A stretch of DNA of 64,000 bases from Acestrorhynchus altus (lineage: Eukaryota > Chordata > Actinopteri > Characiformes > Acestrorhynchidae): positions 18,974,379 to 19,038,378 of the forward strand of contig CM067523.1 of the NCBI GenBank assembly GCA_034509495.1. Reading direction: 5' to 3'. The notes under the pieces were generated by a model. The model ran no database searches and was not told the DNA's origin. It worked only from the letters and a program-made list of their open reading frames with translations. The position numbers were made by a program, and so were the translations under genes. How positions within the stretch are numbered: the stretch's first letter is position 1; each line of letters starts with the position of its first letter. Shown here one piece after another: positions 34,376-46,765 of the stretch.

Positions 34376-34980
34376 GGACCAGCGCGACACATTAGCCTAC
34401 TGGCAACCCTTTCTTTCTGGACCTCTCATAGCAGAACCCTGGCAGTCGCATCCCCAAGGCTTTTCATTTTCCCCACTGCTTTTGTTTTTTGATTGTGTTA
34501 TATTTGTGTTCATTTTAGTTTGTGTGTAATCCGTCCAGACCCTGGTTATGGTGGTCTGCGATAAATGCTACTTACTGAAAGCAGTGGGAACGGACACAAG
34601 GCTGGTGCTTTTTAATGCCATTATGTTTCCTCTTAAGGCTCGTCTGATGCCCTGCGGCCAAAAACAAATCCAGCCAATCATATCACACACTTCAGGCCAT
34701 GACAGAGATTGGCAAAATCACGTTAAAATAGCTTATTAGTTATTTTTCTTGCCCTCTTTATTAAAAGTCAACACAATAATGCTGCAATTGCACATCTTTG
34801 CACTCAAAATCGTCCAAACTAGTGGTGAAGCCGGAGTTCTTTGTGTCTTTGCTGTCCCAATCTTACAAAAGTCAGTTACGTATCATAGATATCGCTATTG
34901 TTTGTGATCAACTGCAATCGCAATCTACCCAACAGCACTGTGACTCCTGTAGCATAAAAATAAGGACATTTGAACCATTC
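34376..34980. other. Unique stretch, nothing recognised
   Basis: No gene or family recognised. Confidence 0.35.
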
Positions 34981-34984
34981 CAGT

Positions 34985-35705
34985 CACTTTCATCACATTC
35001 ATCAGTCTCTCGCTCACTCAGTCACTCACTTAATCAGTCACCCTGTGAATCACTCAGTCACTTACTCAGTCACTCAATCAGTCACCCTGTGAATCACTCA
35101 CTCGCTCACACAGCCACTCATTCACTCTTTAAGTCAGTCATTCAGTCACTCACTCAGACACTCAATCAGTCACCCTGTGAATCACTCACTCGCTCACACA
35201 GCCACTCATTCACTCTTTAAGTCAGTCATTCAGTCACTCACTCAGTCACTCAGTCACCCTGTGAATCACTCAGTCACTTACTCAATCACTCACTCACTCA
35301 CTCACTCACTATTTTAGTCAGTCACTCACTCATTCTTTTAGTCACTCAGTCACTCACTTAATCAGTCACCCTGTGAATCACTCACTCACTCACTATTTTA
35401 GTCAGTCACTCATTCTTTTAGTCACTCAGTCACTCACTTAATCAGTCACCCTGTGAATCACTCAGTCACTCACTTGCTCACACAGTGAATCACTCAGTCA
35501 CTCATTCAGTCACTCACTCACTCTTTTAGTCACTCACTCAGTCACTCACATAATCACTCACTCTGTGAATCACTCAGTCACTCACTCAGTCAGTCACTCT
35601 GTGAATCACTGTCACTCACTCAGTCCCTCACTTAATCAGTCACTCTGTGAATCACTCAGTCACTCACTTACTCACACAGTCACTCACTCAGTCACTCAGT
35701 CAGAC
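34985..35705. repeat. CACTCAGT-type minisatellite with higher-order units
   Basis: About 0.7 kb of degenerate CACTCAGT and CACTCACT units. A larger unit is marked by CACCCTGTGAATCACTCA or TCTGTGAATCACTCAG, recurring about nine times. An 87-bp block is repeated exactly at 35071-35157 and 35159-35245, period 88, showing recent tandem duplication. The Ser/His-rich frame over its start (34798-35220) is a by-product. Confidence 0.95.
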
Positions 35706-35734
35706 TTTTTAAGCTAGCTTTTATGACTTATTTG

Positions 35735-36514
<780 letters not shown>

Positions 36515-37325
36515 AAAGGGGTGGCAATATTAGGCAGTAAGTGAAGAGTCTAACAGTCTAACAGGGTCAGAACATCTCCAAAACATCCAGCAGGACTTGT
36601 GGGGTGTCCCCATCATGCACTGGTCAGTCCCCACCAAAAGTTCTCCAAGAATGGACAGCCGATGAAATGGTGCAGTGAAATGATGAAACGATGCTTATGG
36701 AGGGAGTCAGGAGATCTTATGCTACCTCCATATGTCTTAAATTGTCAATGATCAGGACCTCACAGGACCACCACAGAGCAGGGATTATGTGGATGATGGG
36801 TCATTCTCAGCACTGCAGTGACACTGCAGCTGGAGTGTTTAAACACAGTGTCCACTCCCTGTCCACTCTATTAGACACTCCTACCTAGTCGCTCCACCTT
36901 GTAGATGTAAAGTCAGAGAAGCTCATCTGTTTCTGCAGTTTGTGTTGGTCATCCTCTTGTCCTTCCTCAGTGCCCACAGGGCATTGTTGGCTGAATGTGT
37001 CCAGTTGGTGCACTGTTCTCAGTCCAGTAGTGACACTGAGGGGTGTAAACACTCCAACAGCACTCTTGTGCTGAGAATGACCCACCACCCACGTAATAGC
37101 TGCTCTGTGGTGGTCCTGTGGGATCCTGAGCATTGAAGATCAGGGAGAAAGGAGGAGAATGAAGTCTGCAGAGAAACAGATGGACTACAAAGTGCTTCTG
37201 TCCGGTAAACGGAGCTGATAAAATGGACAGTGAATGTAGAATCGAGGCGGTGGTCATATATTGCGGCTGATTGGCGTCTGCGCGAAGTGCTCTGGAGTTT
37301 TAGAAGGCGTGAGTGAAAGTAAACT
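36515..37325 (+). mobile_element. Tc1-derived foldback element
   Basis: The left end reads as Tc1 DNA-binding-domain sequence (GGGTCAGAACATCTCCAAAA, then CTTGTGGGGTGTCCCC), giving GQNISKTSSRT-like codons. An inverted repeat follows: arm 36746-36846 (CAATGATCAGGACCTCACAG onward) pairs with arm 37043-37136 (ending TGTGGGATCCTGAGCATTG), with about 196 bp between. The right side contains AGAGAAACAGATGGACTACA and GGAGCTGATAAAATGGACAG. These are phrases of a widespread teleost non-autonomous repeat. Similar segments are at 38199-38505 (right half) and 56980-57480. Confidence 0.7.
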
Positions 37326-38118
37326 GCTGTAGGCTGAAAAGGAACAGGACATTCACTATGTCATTTGGACATTCCGTCCATACACTGTCTGTAGAGTGTT
37401 GTGATGCACACTGTGAAGCTGTCTTTGAATACTAAAAAGTGGGACAAATTGGATTTTCCATGATATGAGCCCTTTAATATGCTTTCACTGTCAGCTGGGT
37501 TCTATCCTGTATTGTCTGGCACCGCTTGACTTATTGGAGGTATTAAATGAGACTATCTGTACTGCAACCAAACACTAGTTATAACAAAGTCACAGTTTAT
37601 CTACAGCTGAAGTGCGCTCCATTCATCTTTCACCAGAAGAACATATTGACAGTACAGTATAAACGCTCATCCATCACCACTGACACTTCACAATATTACA
37701 GCATTCATGAAGCCGTCCCCATTACCAGCCTAAACATAAAGACCCACTTCTGCACATTCAACAGATACATCACTGCTGGTTCAGGAGATGATGTTATACT
37801 GGTGTACAATATGTAATGATTAGTCTGTCTGGGAGTTTTGCAGCGTCGCAAACTTGATGACTTATTCAGAGTGGAGTAGCCATGAAGGAAAGGGGGGGGG
37901 GATACATGAATGGAGATATTAACCTGTATTTAAAACGAATAGACCAACAGGTGACTTAAAGGAGTGGCCCAGCCTCATCTCCAGCTGCTGCCCGTGTATC
38001 TTATGGCTGATTATCAAAAACGGTCACTTCAGTACTTTCCCCCGTAAGAAAGAGCAGAGAAATCTCAGGTCTGTGATGAAATGTTTGAATATGTGACTAT
38101 ATTACACAAAGTTAACCA
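37326..38118. other. Unique stretch, nothing recognised
   Basis: An 89-codon plus-strand frame at 37547-37816 has no recognised domain. A G8 run lies near 37892. Confidence 0.4.
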
Positions 38119-38198
38119 TGGGGCAGCTGTGGCCTTGTGACTGGAAGGTTGCCGGTTTGAATCCCAGAACTGGCAGGGCTGCCCATCGCTCTGAGCAC
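38119..38198 (+). mobile_element. SINE family 1, head fragment
   Basis: TGGGGCAGCTGTGGCCTTGT followed by the B box GCCGGTTTGAATCCC (38151-38165). Truncated after about 80 bp where the next repeat begins. Confidence 0.75.
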
Positions 38199-38505
38199 CT
38201 ACATGTCAGTGTCGTTGCAGTGCTGAGAATGAACCACTACAAAATAGCTGCTCTGTGGTGGTCCTGTGGGCTCCTGGCCATTGCAGATCAGGGTGAAAGG
38301 AGGAGAATAATGTATGCAGAGAAACAGATGGATCACAGTTTGTAATTATAGAACGACAAAATGCTCCTGTATGGTCAGTGGAGCTGATAAACTGGACATT
38401 GAATGTAAAAACATATGCCGTGGCTGATCTGTGGATGTGTTTGAAAGCAGTCCAGTCTGAAATGCTGTGTCGCTTTAGGAGGCATGAGTGGAAGTCAATA
38501 TTTCT
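38199..38505 (+). mobile_element. Foldback-element right half, second copy
   Basis: Matches 37063-37325: GTGCTGAGAATGA-CCAC, GCTCTGTGGTGGTCCTGTGG, AGAGAAACAGATGGA and GGAGCTGATAAA-TGGACA. The match extends past the presumed element end to GGCATGAGTGGAAGTCAA, so the duplicated unit is larger than the known repeat phrase. Confidence 0.7.
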
Positions 38506-38560
38506 AGGTTGCCGGTTCAAATCCCTGAACTGGCAGGGCACGACACACTGAGCATGTCGA
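38505..38560 (+). mobile_element. SINE family 1, B-box fragment
   Basis: GGTTGCCGGTTCAAATCCCT followed by GAACTGGCAGGGC. Only the B-box region survives. Confidence 0.6.
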
Positions 38561-38794
38561 ACCGGCAACTGCCCTTTGTAGTAACTTATACTGTGATTGC
38601 AGCTCAGGGGTGTGTCTATATAAGAACCTCTTGACTCTGATGTCACTAATGTTTTGTCCTCAGGTTCCATGTTGGGCCCCACATATGGATGCCCACCCGG
38701 GTCAGTGATGGGACCACTATAAGTCGGGACCATTTGGGAAGCCTGTCTGGGACCATTATATAACCCACATGAGCATATTGGCTGAGATGGTAAT

Positions 38795-39035
38795 AGGTTG
38801 GTTGCTGTAAAGTTGATTTGTGGTTGCTTAGGTGTTACTAGGTTGTTTGTAAGGGCTTGCTAGGTGTTTCCTAAGGCACTGGTAAAAGTGTTGGTTACTA
38901 AGGTTTCTAGGTGGTTGCTACAATAAATAAAGGGTGGCTGCTTTGGTCTTTCTATTGTTTAGGTAGTTATTTGTATTGAGGTGTTGCTCGGTGGTTGCTA
39001 CGGTGTTGCTATGTTTGATTGTAATATTCCTACAT
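38795..39035 (+). repeat. Degenerate GGTTGCTAGGT minisatellite
   Basis: Many worn units of GGTTGCTA, GTGTTGCTA and TAGGTGGTTGCTAC. The clearest units are near 38850-38930 and 38980-39015. This type of array is common in teleosts. Confidence 0.75.
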
Positions 39036-39264
39036 TATTGGAATGTTGGAGTCCAAAAGCATTTGGCAAAATGATGTGAAGTATCAACTTTGGCCCAAGA
39101 GCTGATTGGCCCAAAGGTCCCCTTCTAATGAATGCTTTCAACTGGCTCAGCAAATTGAACCTTGTAGGTTAAGAGAGCTGACCTTCGTCCATCAGTTCAG
39201 AAAGTCGGATATTACATCTGTAACAAACAAAGTGCAACAACAGAACAAACTAGTAGTATATCCT

Positions 39265-39291
39265 GGTGGTGGTGGTGGTGGTGGTGGTGGT
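39265..39291. repeat. (GGT)n microsatellite
   Basis: Nine GGT units. Confidence 0.95.
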
Positions 39292-39935
39292 ACGAGGGGG
39301 GTTCTATGGTGTGGCTGAGGGAAGGGGCTGTATTTCTCTTGCTGTTGAGTTTGAAAACAGCTTCGCCAGAATCGATGGGCCTCCTCTAACCGGTTATTAC
39401 CTCCCGTTTGGACAGAAGATTTTAGCAATAAGAAAAGAGACCCAATAAAGTTAATATGGAAGGTGGAGAGAAGCCAGGGCGGCAAATCTAGGTGACAAAT
39501 CACCGGCTCTTCTCAGAGAGGTTGGGTACAGCTATTTGTCCAGCTGACAGGTCACTTCCTGAGGGCACGTGCTTGTTTTAATGCTCTGGATCAAGCTGCT
39601 GTTCTTGTTTAGAGCGCATGCCTTCAAGCCACAACAGATAAAACAGTGCAAAACCCAATGTACCCCTGTCAGTGGAGTCCTCTTACTTAATGGAGAGAAT
39701 TCTTAAAGTCCATCAGTGTGAGCTTTATAGTGCTATTGCTTGTGCTCTGACTCCACTGCCTGACCCTTACAGTCCAGAACTTGAGATGGGTCAAGGCCAT
39801 TCGCAAATTTAGAGAGTCTTCAATGAAAGCATGATGAAAAAAATATAATAAGCTATACATTTTGCCTTTTATTAAAGTGAATATAGTGTATATCTTGTTT
39901 ACTGAGAACAACAAGAACACAACAATCATGTGATC
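39292..39935. other. Unique stretch, nothing recognised
   Basis: No gene seen; a minus-strand 102-codon frame at 39687-39995 has no motif. Confidence 0.35.
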
Positions 39936-40440
39936 ATGCCAGGAGCAAGGTGCATCATAGCTCACAAAGGAACCCAAAGTAACTAAAGGCCTCAAATTGG
40001 ATAATGTTAATGTTCATGACGCCACCATCAGGAGAAATCTGAACAACGACAGGGTTTGCAGTTACTGGGAAAGAATGTTACGGGGACAGAATGTTACTGG
40101 GAAAGGAAAACATTGCATTCTGGCATAAAACCCTAATCCCATCTGTGAAACTCGGTGGAGGTAGAACCATGGTTTGGGTCTGTTTTGATTTATTAGGACC
40201 AGGGTGGATTGGCTTCATCGATGTGTTCACCTGTCTGGGAGCTAATCTCTAGAGACTGTGGGTCTTGCAACAAAGCAACGACCCTTAGAGGAAATCCACC
40301 AACACAACAAAGTTGAAGCTGTTTTGTTTGGAGAAATGGGTTAAAATTAATGCAGGACTAAATCATCAGTTACCAAGTCAAGTAAATTCAATGCACATTC
40401 TTATTTGCAGTCATGTCCATTTACTGTTTCTACTGAATAA
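39936..40440 (+). pseudogene. Tc1-like transposase relic
   Basis: Plus-strand codons give NVHDATIRRNLNNDRV near 40006-40055, KLGGGRTMVWVCF near 40150-40190 and LGPGWIGFID. The tail resembles the Tc1 C-terminus (WVKINAGLNHQLP-like). The same family as the relic at 20983-21260, which it matches in DNA from GGAGCAAG-TGC to GCCACCATCAGG. The first-Asp region is deleted and several stops are present. Confidence 0.8.
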
Positions 40441-40465
40441 AAATAAATAAATAAATAAATAAATA
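40438..40465. repeat. (AAAT)n microsatellite
   Basis: About seven AAAT units. Confidence 0.9.
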
Positions 40466-41034
40466 TTGACACGATTTTCAAGATCATTTTGTCAGAATAA
40501 ATATTATTTATTTAATAAATGACATAAATGTCTAAAATCCACCTTAAAAGCACCCCGTTAAACTGCTAGACAATCATCTCTGAAACTCAATATGGTGTCA
40601 ACAAGTTTAGATTTCAATTCTGCATGTCCTTTAAGTAAGAATCGGACTCGTATTTCATGTAAATGGAAGAAAAAGAGAAAAAAAAAACCACAACAACTAC
40701 AAGGATGACTGGTCATATGACACAAATTCTCTCTGGCAGGATTAAAGGAGAGTGTGAATAATCTTTGCATTGTCTGGTGTGCGGACAACTGACCACCTGG
40801 AAGGGATTAGATAACGATCATTGGCTTCAGATCAAGTGAACTGGGATCGGTTCAAGATGGCCCCGACACCATCAATCATGCCTGGAGTTCATCATGTTCA
40901 ACAGAGAAAATCTTTTAAGCCATTAGTAGAAATTCACAAATGCTTTGTAAACCAATAATAAAGGGTGTCTATGCAAGGTTTCCTCTTACAAACAGACATG
41001 AGGGCAGTAAAATCACCAAGATCTATAGGACGGG

Positions 41035-41084
<50 letters not shown>

Positions 41085-41629
41085 GAAAGCTGTCAAAGCA
41101 AGGGTAAGATAAATGTCCCTTATTGACTGCAGGCACCGCGGCAGAGACAATCACTCATGATTAAATGTTTAGAAAGCTTAAGGAAATGGCCCGTTAAAAA
41201 TCATTTCCAGACTGCTTTACACATCCAAATGCTTCCTCACTCAAGACGCTCTGCTTGACCTTACCCAGAGTTCAACACATGCAGAGAATCCATCCTCAAA
41301 CTTTGGTGACCACTAGTTGTTGTCGACTGAAGACCACACTGAGGTCTGGAGCACATTAATGCTACATATGCTGAATGAAACCAAGGGGTGAAACTGTTGT
41401 AAAGCCAGTTTGAAATTGTTTAACCCATTATTGTGTGTATACATACTTTTACTGTGGAAATAAGTTGAAAATTAACCTTTTGAATGCAGCAGATTCCCGT
41501 TATTGTCATTATAAGCATGCACAATGAGATAAAAAGCCACTTCTTTTCACAATGAACTAAAAATGAATAGTGCAAAATTATAGATTTGAGGCTCTATATA
41601 CAATTACAAAAGAAAATAGATACGGTGTT
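40466..41629. other. Mostly unique stretch with a CA array
   Basis: (CA)n at 41036-41083; otherwise no recognised feature. Confidence 0.4.
41036..41083. repeat. (CA)n microsatellite
   Basis: About 24 CA units. Confidence 0.97.
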
Positions 41630-42587
41630 ATATGCAGTTACTGCACATTATTAGATGTTAGATATTGCACAGTGGAAGTGGGTATTGGACAGTGAGAGTA
41701 ATGAGATTCACAGTATACAGGTATTGCACAGTAATGGAATTAACCGTGTTGTCAATAATATTGAATATTGCACAGGAGGTGGATAAGAAGTCCAGGGGTT
41801 TGGGAGGTTAGATTGTAAATCAGTGTGTGAGTTCAGAGTGGTTATGACTTTCAGGAAAAAGCTGTTCTTGAACCTCCTTGTCCTTGTTCTAATGCATCCG
41901 TAGCATTTCCCTGAGAGCAGAAAGTCTAACGGTTCAAAGCCAGGGTGGGAGCTGCCCTGGAGGATGTTTTTTGCTCTGCTGAGGCAGCATGAGGTGTACA
42001 TGTCCATCAGAGAGGGGAGAGGGCAGGCAATGATTTTCTGTGCTGCCTTTAGTACTCTCTGAAGCTTCTCCCTGTCTACCACGGTGCAGTTCCTGTACCA
42101 GCAGGCTCTCGATGGACGAGCGGTAGAAGGTCAGCAGCAAGTTGGAGTCTAGGTTGTGCTTCCTAAGAATTCTCAGAAAGTGTAGCCTCTGCTGACCCTT
42201 CGTGATAACTGCTGTGGTGTTCTCTTTCCAATCGATCTCAGCAGAAACAAAGACTCAGAGAAACTGGAAGCTGTGGACCCTCGCCACACACTCGGCCCTG
42301 ATGTAGAGCGGGGCTAGGTCGGTGCTATGCTTCCTGAAGTTGACAATGATCTCTTTGGATTCTCTGAACACCAGGTTGCCAGCTTCAGGACCTCCTGTCT
42401 GTAGACTGACTCGTCTCCCTTTGAGATGAGTCTGACCACTGTGGTGTTGTCAGCAAACATGACGATGAGGTTGTTGGACTGCAGACTACAGCAGGGGGCT
42501 CTGCACACAGCCCTGTGGGGAGCCAGTGCTCAGCATGTGAGTGGAGGATAAGGCAGGGCCAAGTGTCACAGTTTGGGGCCGGTTGGT

Positions 42588-42679
<92 letters not shown>

Positions 42680-42880
42680 AAGAATTTGATTTGCTGAAGA
42701 ACCAGTCTCTTGAAGAACGTCATGATGACCAAAGTTAGGGCCACAGGACGATAATCATTTAGGCTGGTAATGAGAGTCTTCTTCAGCACTGGCATGATTT
42801 TAAGCAGGGTGGGATGACGTCCTGGGCCAGGGAGAGGTTGAAGATTCTGATGAAGGTGACGGATAATTAATCAGCTTACT
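41630..42880 (-). pseudogene. LINE reverse-transcriptase pseudogene
   Basis: Minus-strand frames, in order from 42880 downward, show: ITSLNDYRPVALTLVIM, an RT finger motif; MFADNTTVVRLISKGDESVY, the RT catalytic loop, FADN in place of the usual FADD; MLLTFYRSSIESLLV; and KAAQKIIACPLPSLMDMY with CLSRAKNILQGSSHPGFEPL and RTRTRRFKNSFFLK. These are consecutive parts of a non-LTR retrotransposon ORF2 (L2/Rex1-like group; exact clade unsure). The order is kept but frames shift and RT palm sequence is missing near the internal microsatellite. The 41630-41720 part, rich in ATTGCACAG, looks like the 3' untranslated end. Confidence 0.88.
42587..42684. repeat. (AAAG)n(AG)n microsatellite inside the LINE
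   Basis: About ten AAAG units, then about twenty AG units and AAAG again, replacing part of the RT domain. Confidence 0.95.
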
Positions 42881-43120
42881 GTTTTCACCCTGTCCAACCC
42901 ATCAACAAAAAGAGCCAATCAGATTGCTCATTATGCTGCAAGTGTGGCATTAGAGGGGATGTGTTTCGATCACATTTTTTGGGCATTGGGGTGAGTTTCC
43001 CAAAAGCTTTATAATGCTAAGTACTTTATTAACTAGTACCTAAGATACTGAAGTGCTTCCCAAGCCTTGGGTGACTTAAGTACTACTGGACCTAAATAAT
43101 AATAGTGGTAATACTGGTAC
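42881..43120. other. Spacer, possible MITE end
   Basis: GAGTTTCCCAAAAGCTTTATAATGC near 42991 resembles a common teleost repeat opening. Weak. Confidence 0.25.
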
Positions 43121-43122
43121 TA

Positions 43123-43185
<63 letters not shown>

Positions 43186-43186
43186 T
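43123..43186. repeat. (AAT)n microsatellite
   Basis: About 21 AAT units. Confidence 0.97.
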
Positions 43187-44754
43187 ACCCTCATCACAGT
43201 CCTAAAGACAGCACTTTCTCTAATTTCTCAGTTGTGAGAACTCAAACCTCTCACACACTGGCAGAGGTGCAGTCATGTAGAGCTCACTCCAGGCATCCCA
43301 AAGATGCTCAACAATGTAGTGGAGGCTGCCATTGTCCTGATGAGGGCACAAAAGAACTGCTCGGAGAAAGGCAGACGGGTTTGAATGCACAAAATATCAT
43401 TTTATATTTGTTTCCTTGATCATTTTTTTTCTTTTGTAATAAAAATAAAATGAAATGCAAATGAAATAAACACAAACTAAGTCAATGGTCAGTAACTCAG
43501 CCATGAAGTCAAGTTTTATTTAGTTCGCAATTTAATTGCTAAGATTGATCGTTTTCAGGAAACCACCCAGATTCCTAAGATAATACTGCAACAACTTCAG
43601 ACCAATCAGGTCACTCTTGGTGTTTTTCTTCACCAACATAAAGGCAGTTGTTGAAAATGAGTGAGTTACAGTGTTCGGATGGATTTTTTCAATGGGATTT
43701 TTGGTCCAGTTGCATGGAATTGTTATCAAATGACAGAACAAAGGCTTTGAAGGTTTCTGAAAATCTTCTTCGTGATAGCGACGTGATCAAATTCACACTC
43801 GTTTCGTGGCACATTTCTGTTGTACACTCTTCCTGCAGGTGCCTCTGATGGAGTCCTCACAGCAGGTGCTGTCTGCTCTATCCAGGGGATTAGGAACCTC
43901 GGAGAATTACTTGCTTCAACTGACTCCAAAGCGCAGGTCAATGTGTGCGGCAGAAATGCTTTACAACCGTATCAATCTTCATTCACAGATCCCTTCGCTT
44001 CAGCAAACAAACCATAAAGTGTCAGAAAAGCTTGGCAAAGTGGGAATATTAAATTAAAAGCCTTCAAAACCACACATCAACAATCCCGCACATTCCCCCT
44101 GCTAAATCCCAGATGTCCTGGAGGCAGCGTTTCTAGAATTAAATCTATTGATAAGGGTTTTCTCAAATTCTGCCTCTTTTTCAGTGTAAAGCGATTAGCT
44201 TCGTTGTTCTGAAGTCTTCGAATGTGCACACCAAGCATCATCCCATTAGGAATAGGTGACTGCATCCCAATTTACGATGGAATAAAGGCTTCGTAACTGT
44301 TCTGAGTGCAAGTACAAATCACTTTAACCCTCACGCTGGATTGCCAGTGTGAATACAGAGAACAGGTCACGTATTGTTTTGACTGGAAACACCACCATAA
44401 TCTTTCACCACTGTTTGTAAAAACCTAAAAGGGTGTTCACTCGGCCCACCCTGTCACATCACTAGCAACAGATTAATCCAATGGCTTGTGGTCACTTTGT
44501 CCAATCCAGGCCATTCTTTCCTCCTACAAAGGAAAGGCTTTGAGTGAGGGTGGTCACCAGTGAAAGGCTTTTAAGTTGAACCCACCATGAGGCTGAGAGA
44601 GTAGCAGAATGTCCACAGTTGGAATAAGCCATGCTGTGTTTAACACTTGCAGGAAAGGCCTTAAAAATCAGCTAAATATCACTGTATTAAATAAATAAAA
44701 GAACACAAAAAGCAAAATAGCTGTTTTCTCTCTTTGTTTGCTTGTATAGTGTTC
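43187..44754. other. Mostly unique stretch
   Basis: No gene recognised. Several 60-100-codon frames overlap on both strands at 43.5-44.1 kb. A CTTCCTGCAG/GTGCC acceptor-like site lies at about 43830-43842, but neither downstream frame matches a known domain. Confidence 0.35.
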
Positions 44755-45147
44755 ATATTTCAGAATGATAGTCCTGAGGAGGGATGATACTGATGCATAC
44801 ATAAATTATAAAAATAAAATAATTTTTTTTAAATTTGTTCTTTTTTATTTATTTGGACCACTTTCAGGAATTTTGAAGAATATATGATACTTAATATGCT
44901 TGTCAATCTAATCAATGCAAATAATTAATCATAATTCTAGCAATTTCAGCTCAAAAACACTGTGGATAAATAATTTACAAGAGGATTTCTAAAAATAAAT
45001 ACTCTTAAAAATACAAATACAAATATATTTTTATCAAAACATAGTCAAAATTATACAAATATATTCAAATTATGTTAATTTCAAAAAACAAAATAAAACA
45101 AAAAAATATATATGATATATCTGTTAGATTATTAAATATATGATATA

Positions 45148-45223
<76 letters not shown>

Positions 45224-45330
45224 CAGTAGTAACAATATTTGATTGTTATTTCCTATAAATACCTTTCTAAAGTACATCAGATTATGAAAATATGCTGCAA
45301 AATTAACCTAGTGTTTTAAAGGTTAAGGCT
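44755..45330 (+). repeat. Dispersed repeat family X, copy C
   Basis: TTTCAGAATGATAGTCCTGA, ACTGATGCATACATAAATTA, CTCAAAAACACTGTGGATAA, then (AT)n, then AAAGTACATCAGATTATGAA and GTTTTAAAGGTTAA. Same block order as copies A and D. The left GC-box half is absent. Confidence 0.6.
45109..45224. repeat. (AT)n array
   Basis: Long AT-repeat tract with short interruptions, lying inside family X copy C. Confidence 0.95.
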
Positions 45331-45635
45331 CCAAAAGTGATTATTTACTATGTAATGGGTCCAGTTATGGATCTACTAATATAATAAAGGTTTTCAATTC
45401 GTTTTTTCTATAATTGTGTATTTTGGATCTTTTTCTTCACTGTCCATTTTTGTTTCTATTTCTTATACTACTTCCCTACTTTGTTATTGTTGAAAGTAAA
45501 TGTGAGGAATGTGAAGAACATAAGATACAGCTGGAAAATGAAAAGTAACATTGTAAAACTCTATTGCAATATTGATAAAGGTTAAGTCGTGTGCTGCCTG
45601 ACATAGGTTAAGCTCAAGTTGGTTTTGTACATTTT
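45331..45635. other. Unique spacer
   Basis: Nothing recognised. Confidence 0.3.
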
Positions 45636-45860
45636 ATTGGGCCTGCAGATCCTGCACACTCATAGACTGCTGAAGCTGGGGTCCCAACTTGTCCTATAAA
45701 TGCTCGATTGACAATATATCTGGCAACTGGCTAAGCTAAGGATCTGTTACTCTCTGGTGGAGACATTCTTGGCATTATACCTCTCACCACAAGGCCTCCA
45801 TATGTGACTGTTGGTAAGGATATGGTTCCTGTCCTGTTCAAGAAACCATATGGCTCAATG
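45636..45860 (-). pseudogene. Tc1/mariner transposase fragment (C-terminal)
   Basis: Minus-strand codons give LPDILSIEHL, a stop, then DKLGPQLQQSMSVQDLQAQ. This aligns with the third catalytic motif of Tc1 transposases (SPDLSPIEHLWDQLG-R), with TGG (Trp) changed to TAG exactly where the stop falls. The neighbouring sequence to about 45860 may be more of the element. Confidence 0.7.
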
Positions 45861-45894
45861 CACCCCATTGTTCCTCTCTCAACTGAGTGCATCC

Positions 45895-45943
45895 AGTGGT
45901 ACACTACACAAGTGGTACACTACACAAGTGGTACACTACACAA
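45895..45943. repeat. 16-bp tandem repeat, three units
   Basis: AGTGGTACACTACACA occurs three times in perfect tandem. Confidence 0.95.
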
Positions 45944-46765
45944 AAGTAGCCTCTGAGAGCTTTTTACAGGGCAGTGGGGGGTGGGGAGGTGTGGGGGGTG
46001 GCACTTCATCCCCTTTTTGTGCTGTAATCAGTACTGCATATCTATCTCCGTGCATTATGTTTAATCAATGAGGGTATCTTCCCTTGGCTATTAAGCCCTA
46101 ACCTAACATCGCCATACAGGTAGTAGTGCAAGAACCACTGAGAGCTCACAAAAATGGAGAAGGGGGAAACATAATTGCCACAAGACCTCTGATATCTCCT
46201 ATGCTGGAGGGACAGGGAAATATGGTTCCTGAGAGGATGCTGATACAAAACATAGAGGAGCAAACGTTCCTTCTAAACCATTTCTTTTGGTGCTCTGTGT
46301 GCACTCTCTTCATGCTCCCTCTCAATTGAAAATGAGCTCTAAGCAAAGCTTTTTGGCTGGTGAGGTTTTGTCACAGCTCGTAGACAGGGACAATGACAGA
46401 GGAGAATGTGTCTGAGACAGGGAATCAAGTTGAGGACGCCTTTGACTAAAGGGCAGTCCACCAGTAGACATGTTACCTTTTGAAAGAGGAAAGTTATTAT
46501 GGTGGAAAGGGTAGTGGTGCTAATGTCATCACAATGATTTCAGGCCCAAATGGACACACTGTCATCCATGTCCGAGATATAAAATCAGTTCTGAGCTCTT
46601 CATAACACCATCAGTCAAAAAGGATATACATCATATCACAAATTTGGAGAGGAGGGGTTTGTATGGGGCCAGCTGGAAGGATTTCGTCCGTATTCACGCC
46701 TGCATTGTTTGCATTTTTTTTTTGGTTTCATTTTCACACTTGGTGTGATTCATTTGTGCGAATCG
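45944..46765. other. Unique stretch, nothing recognised
   Basis: G-rich run near 45975-46005. Short overlapping frames on both strands without motif. Confidence 0.35.

Noticed and set aside
34798..35220. 140-codon Ser/His-rich frame
   Set aside because: Its second half is the CACTCAGT minisatellite; no independent coding evidence.
38206..38733. 175-codon minus-strand frame, the longest in the window
   Set aside because: It runs antisense across a foldback-element copy and a SINE fragment, so the openness is by chance.
43800..44057. Possible exon after a CTTCCTGCAG acceptor-like site
   Set aside because: Two frames are open on the same strand and one on the other, none with a known domain; no matching donor or neighbouring exon found.
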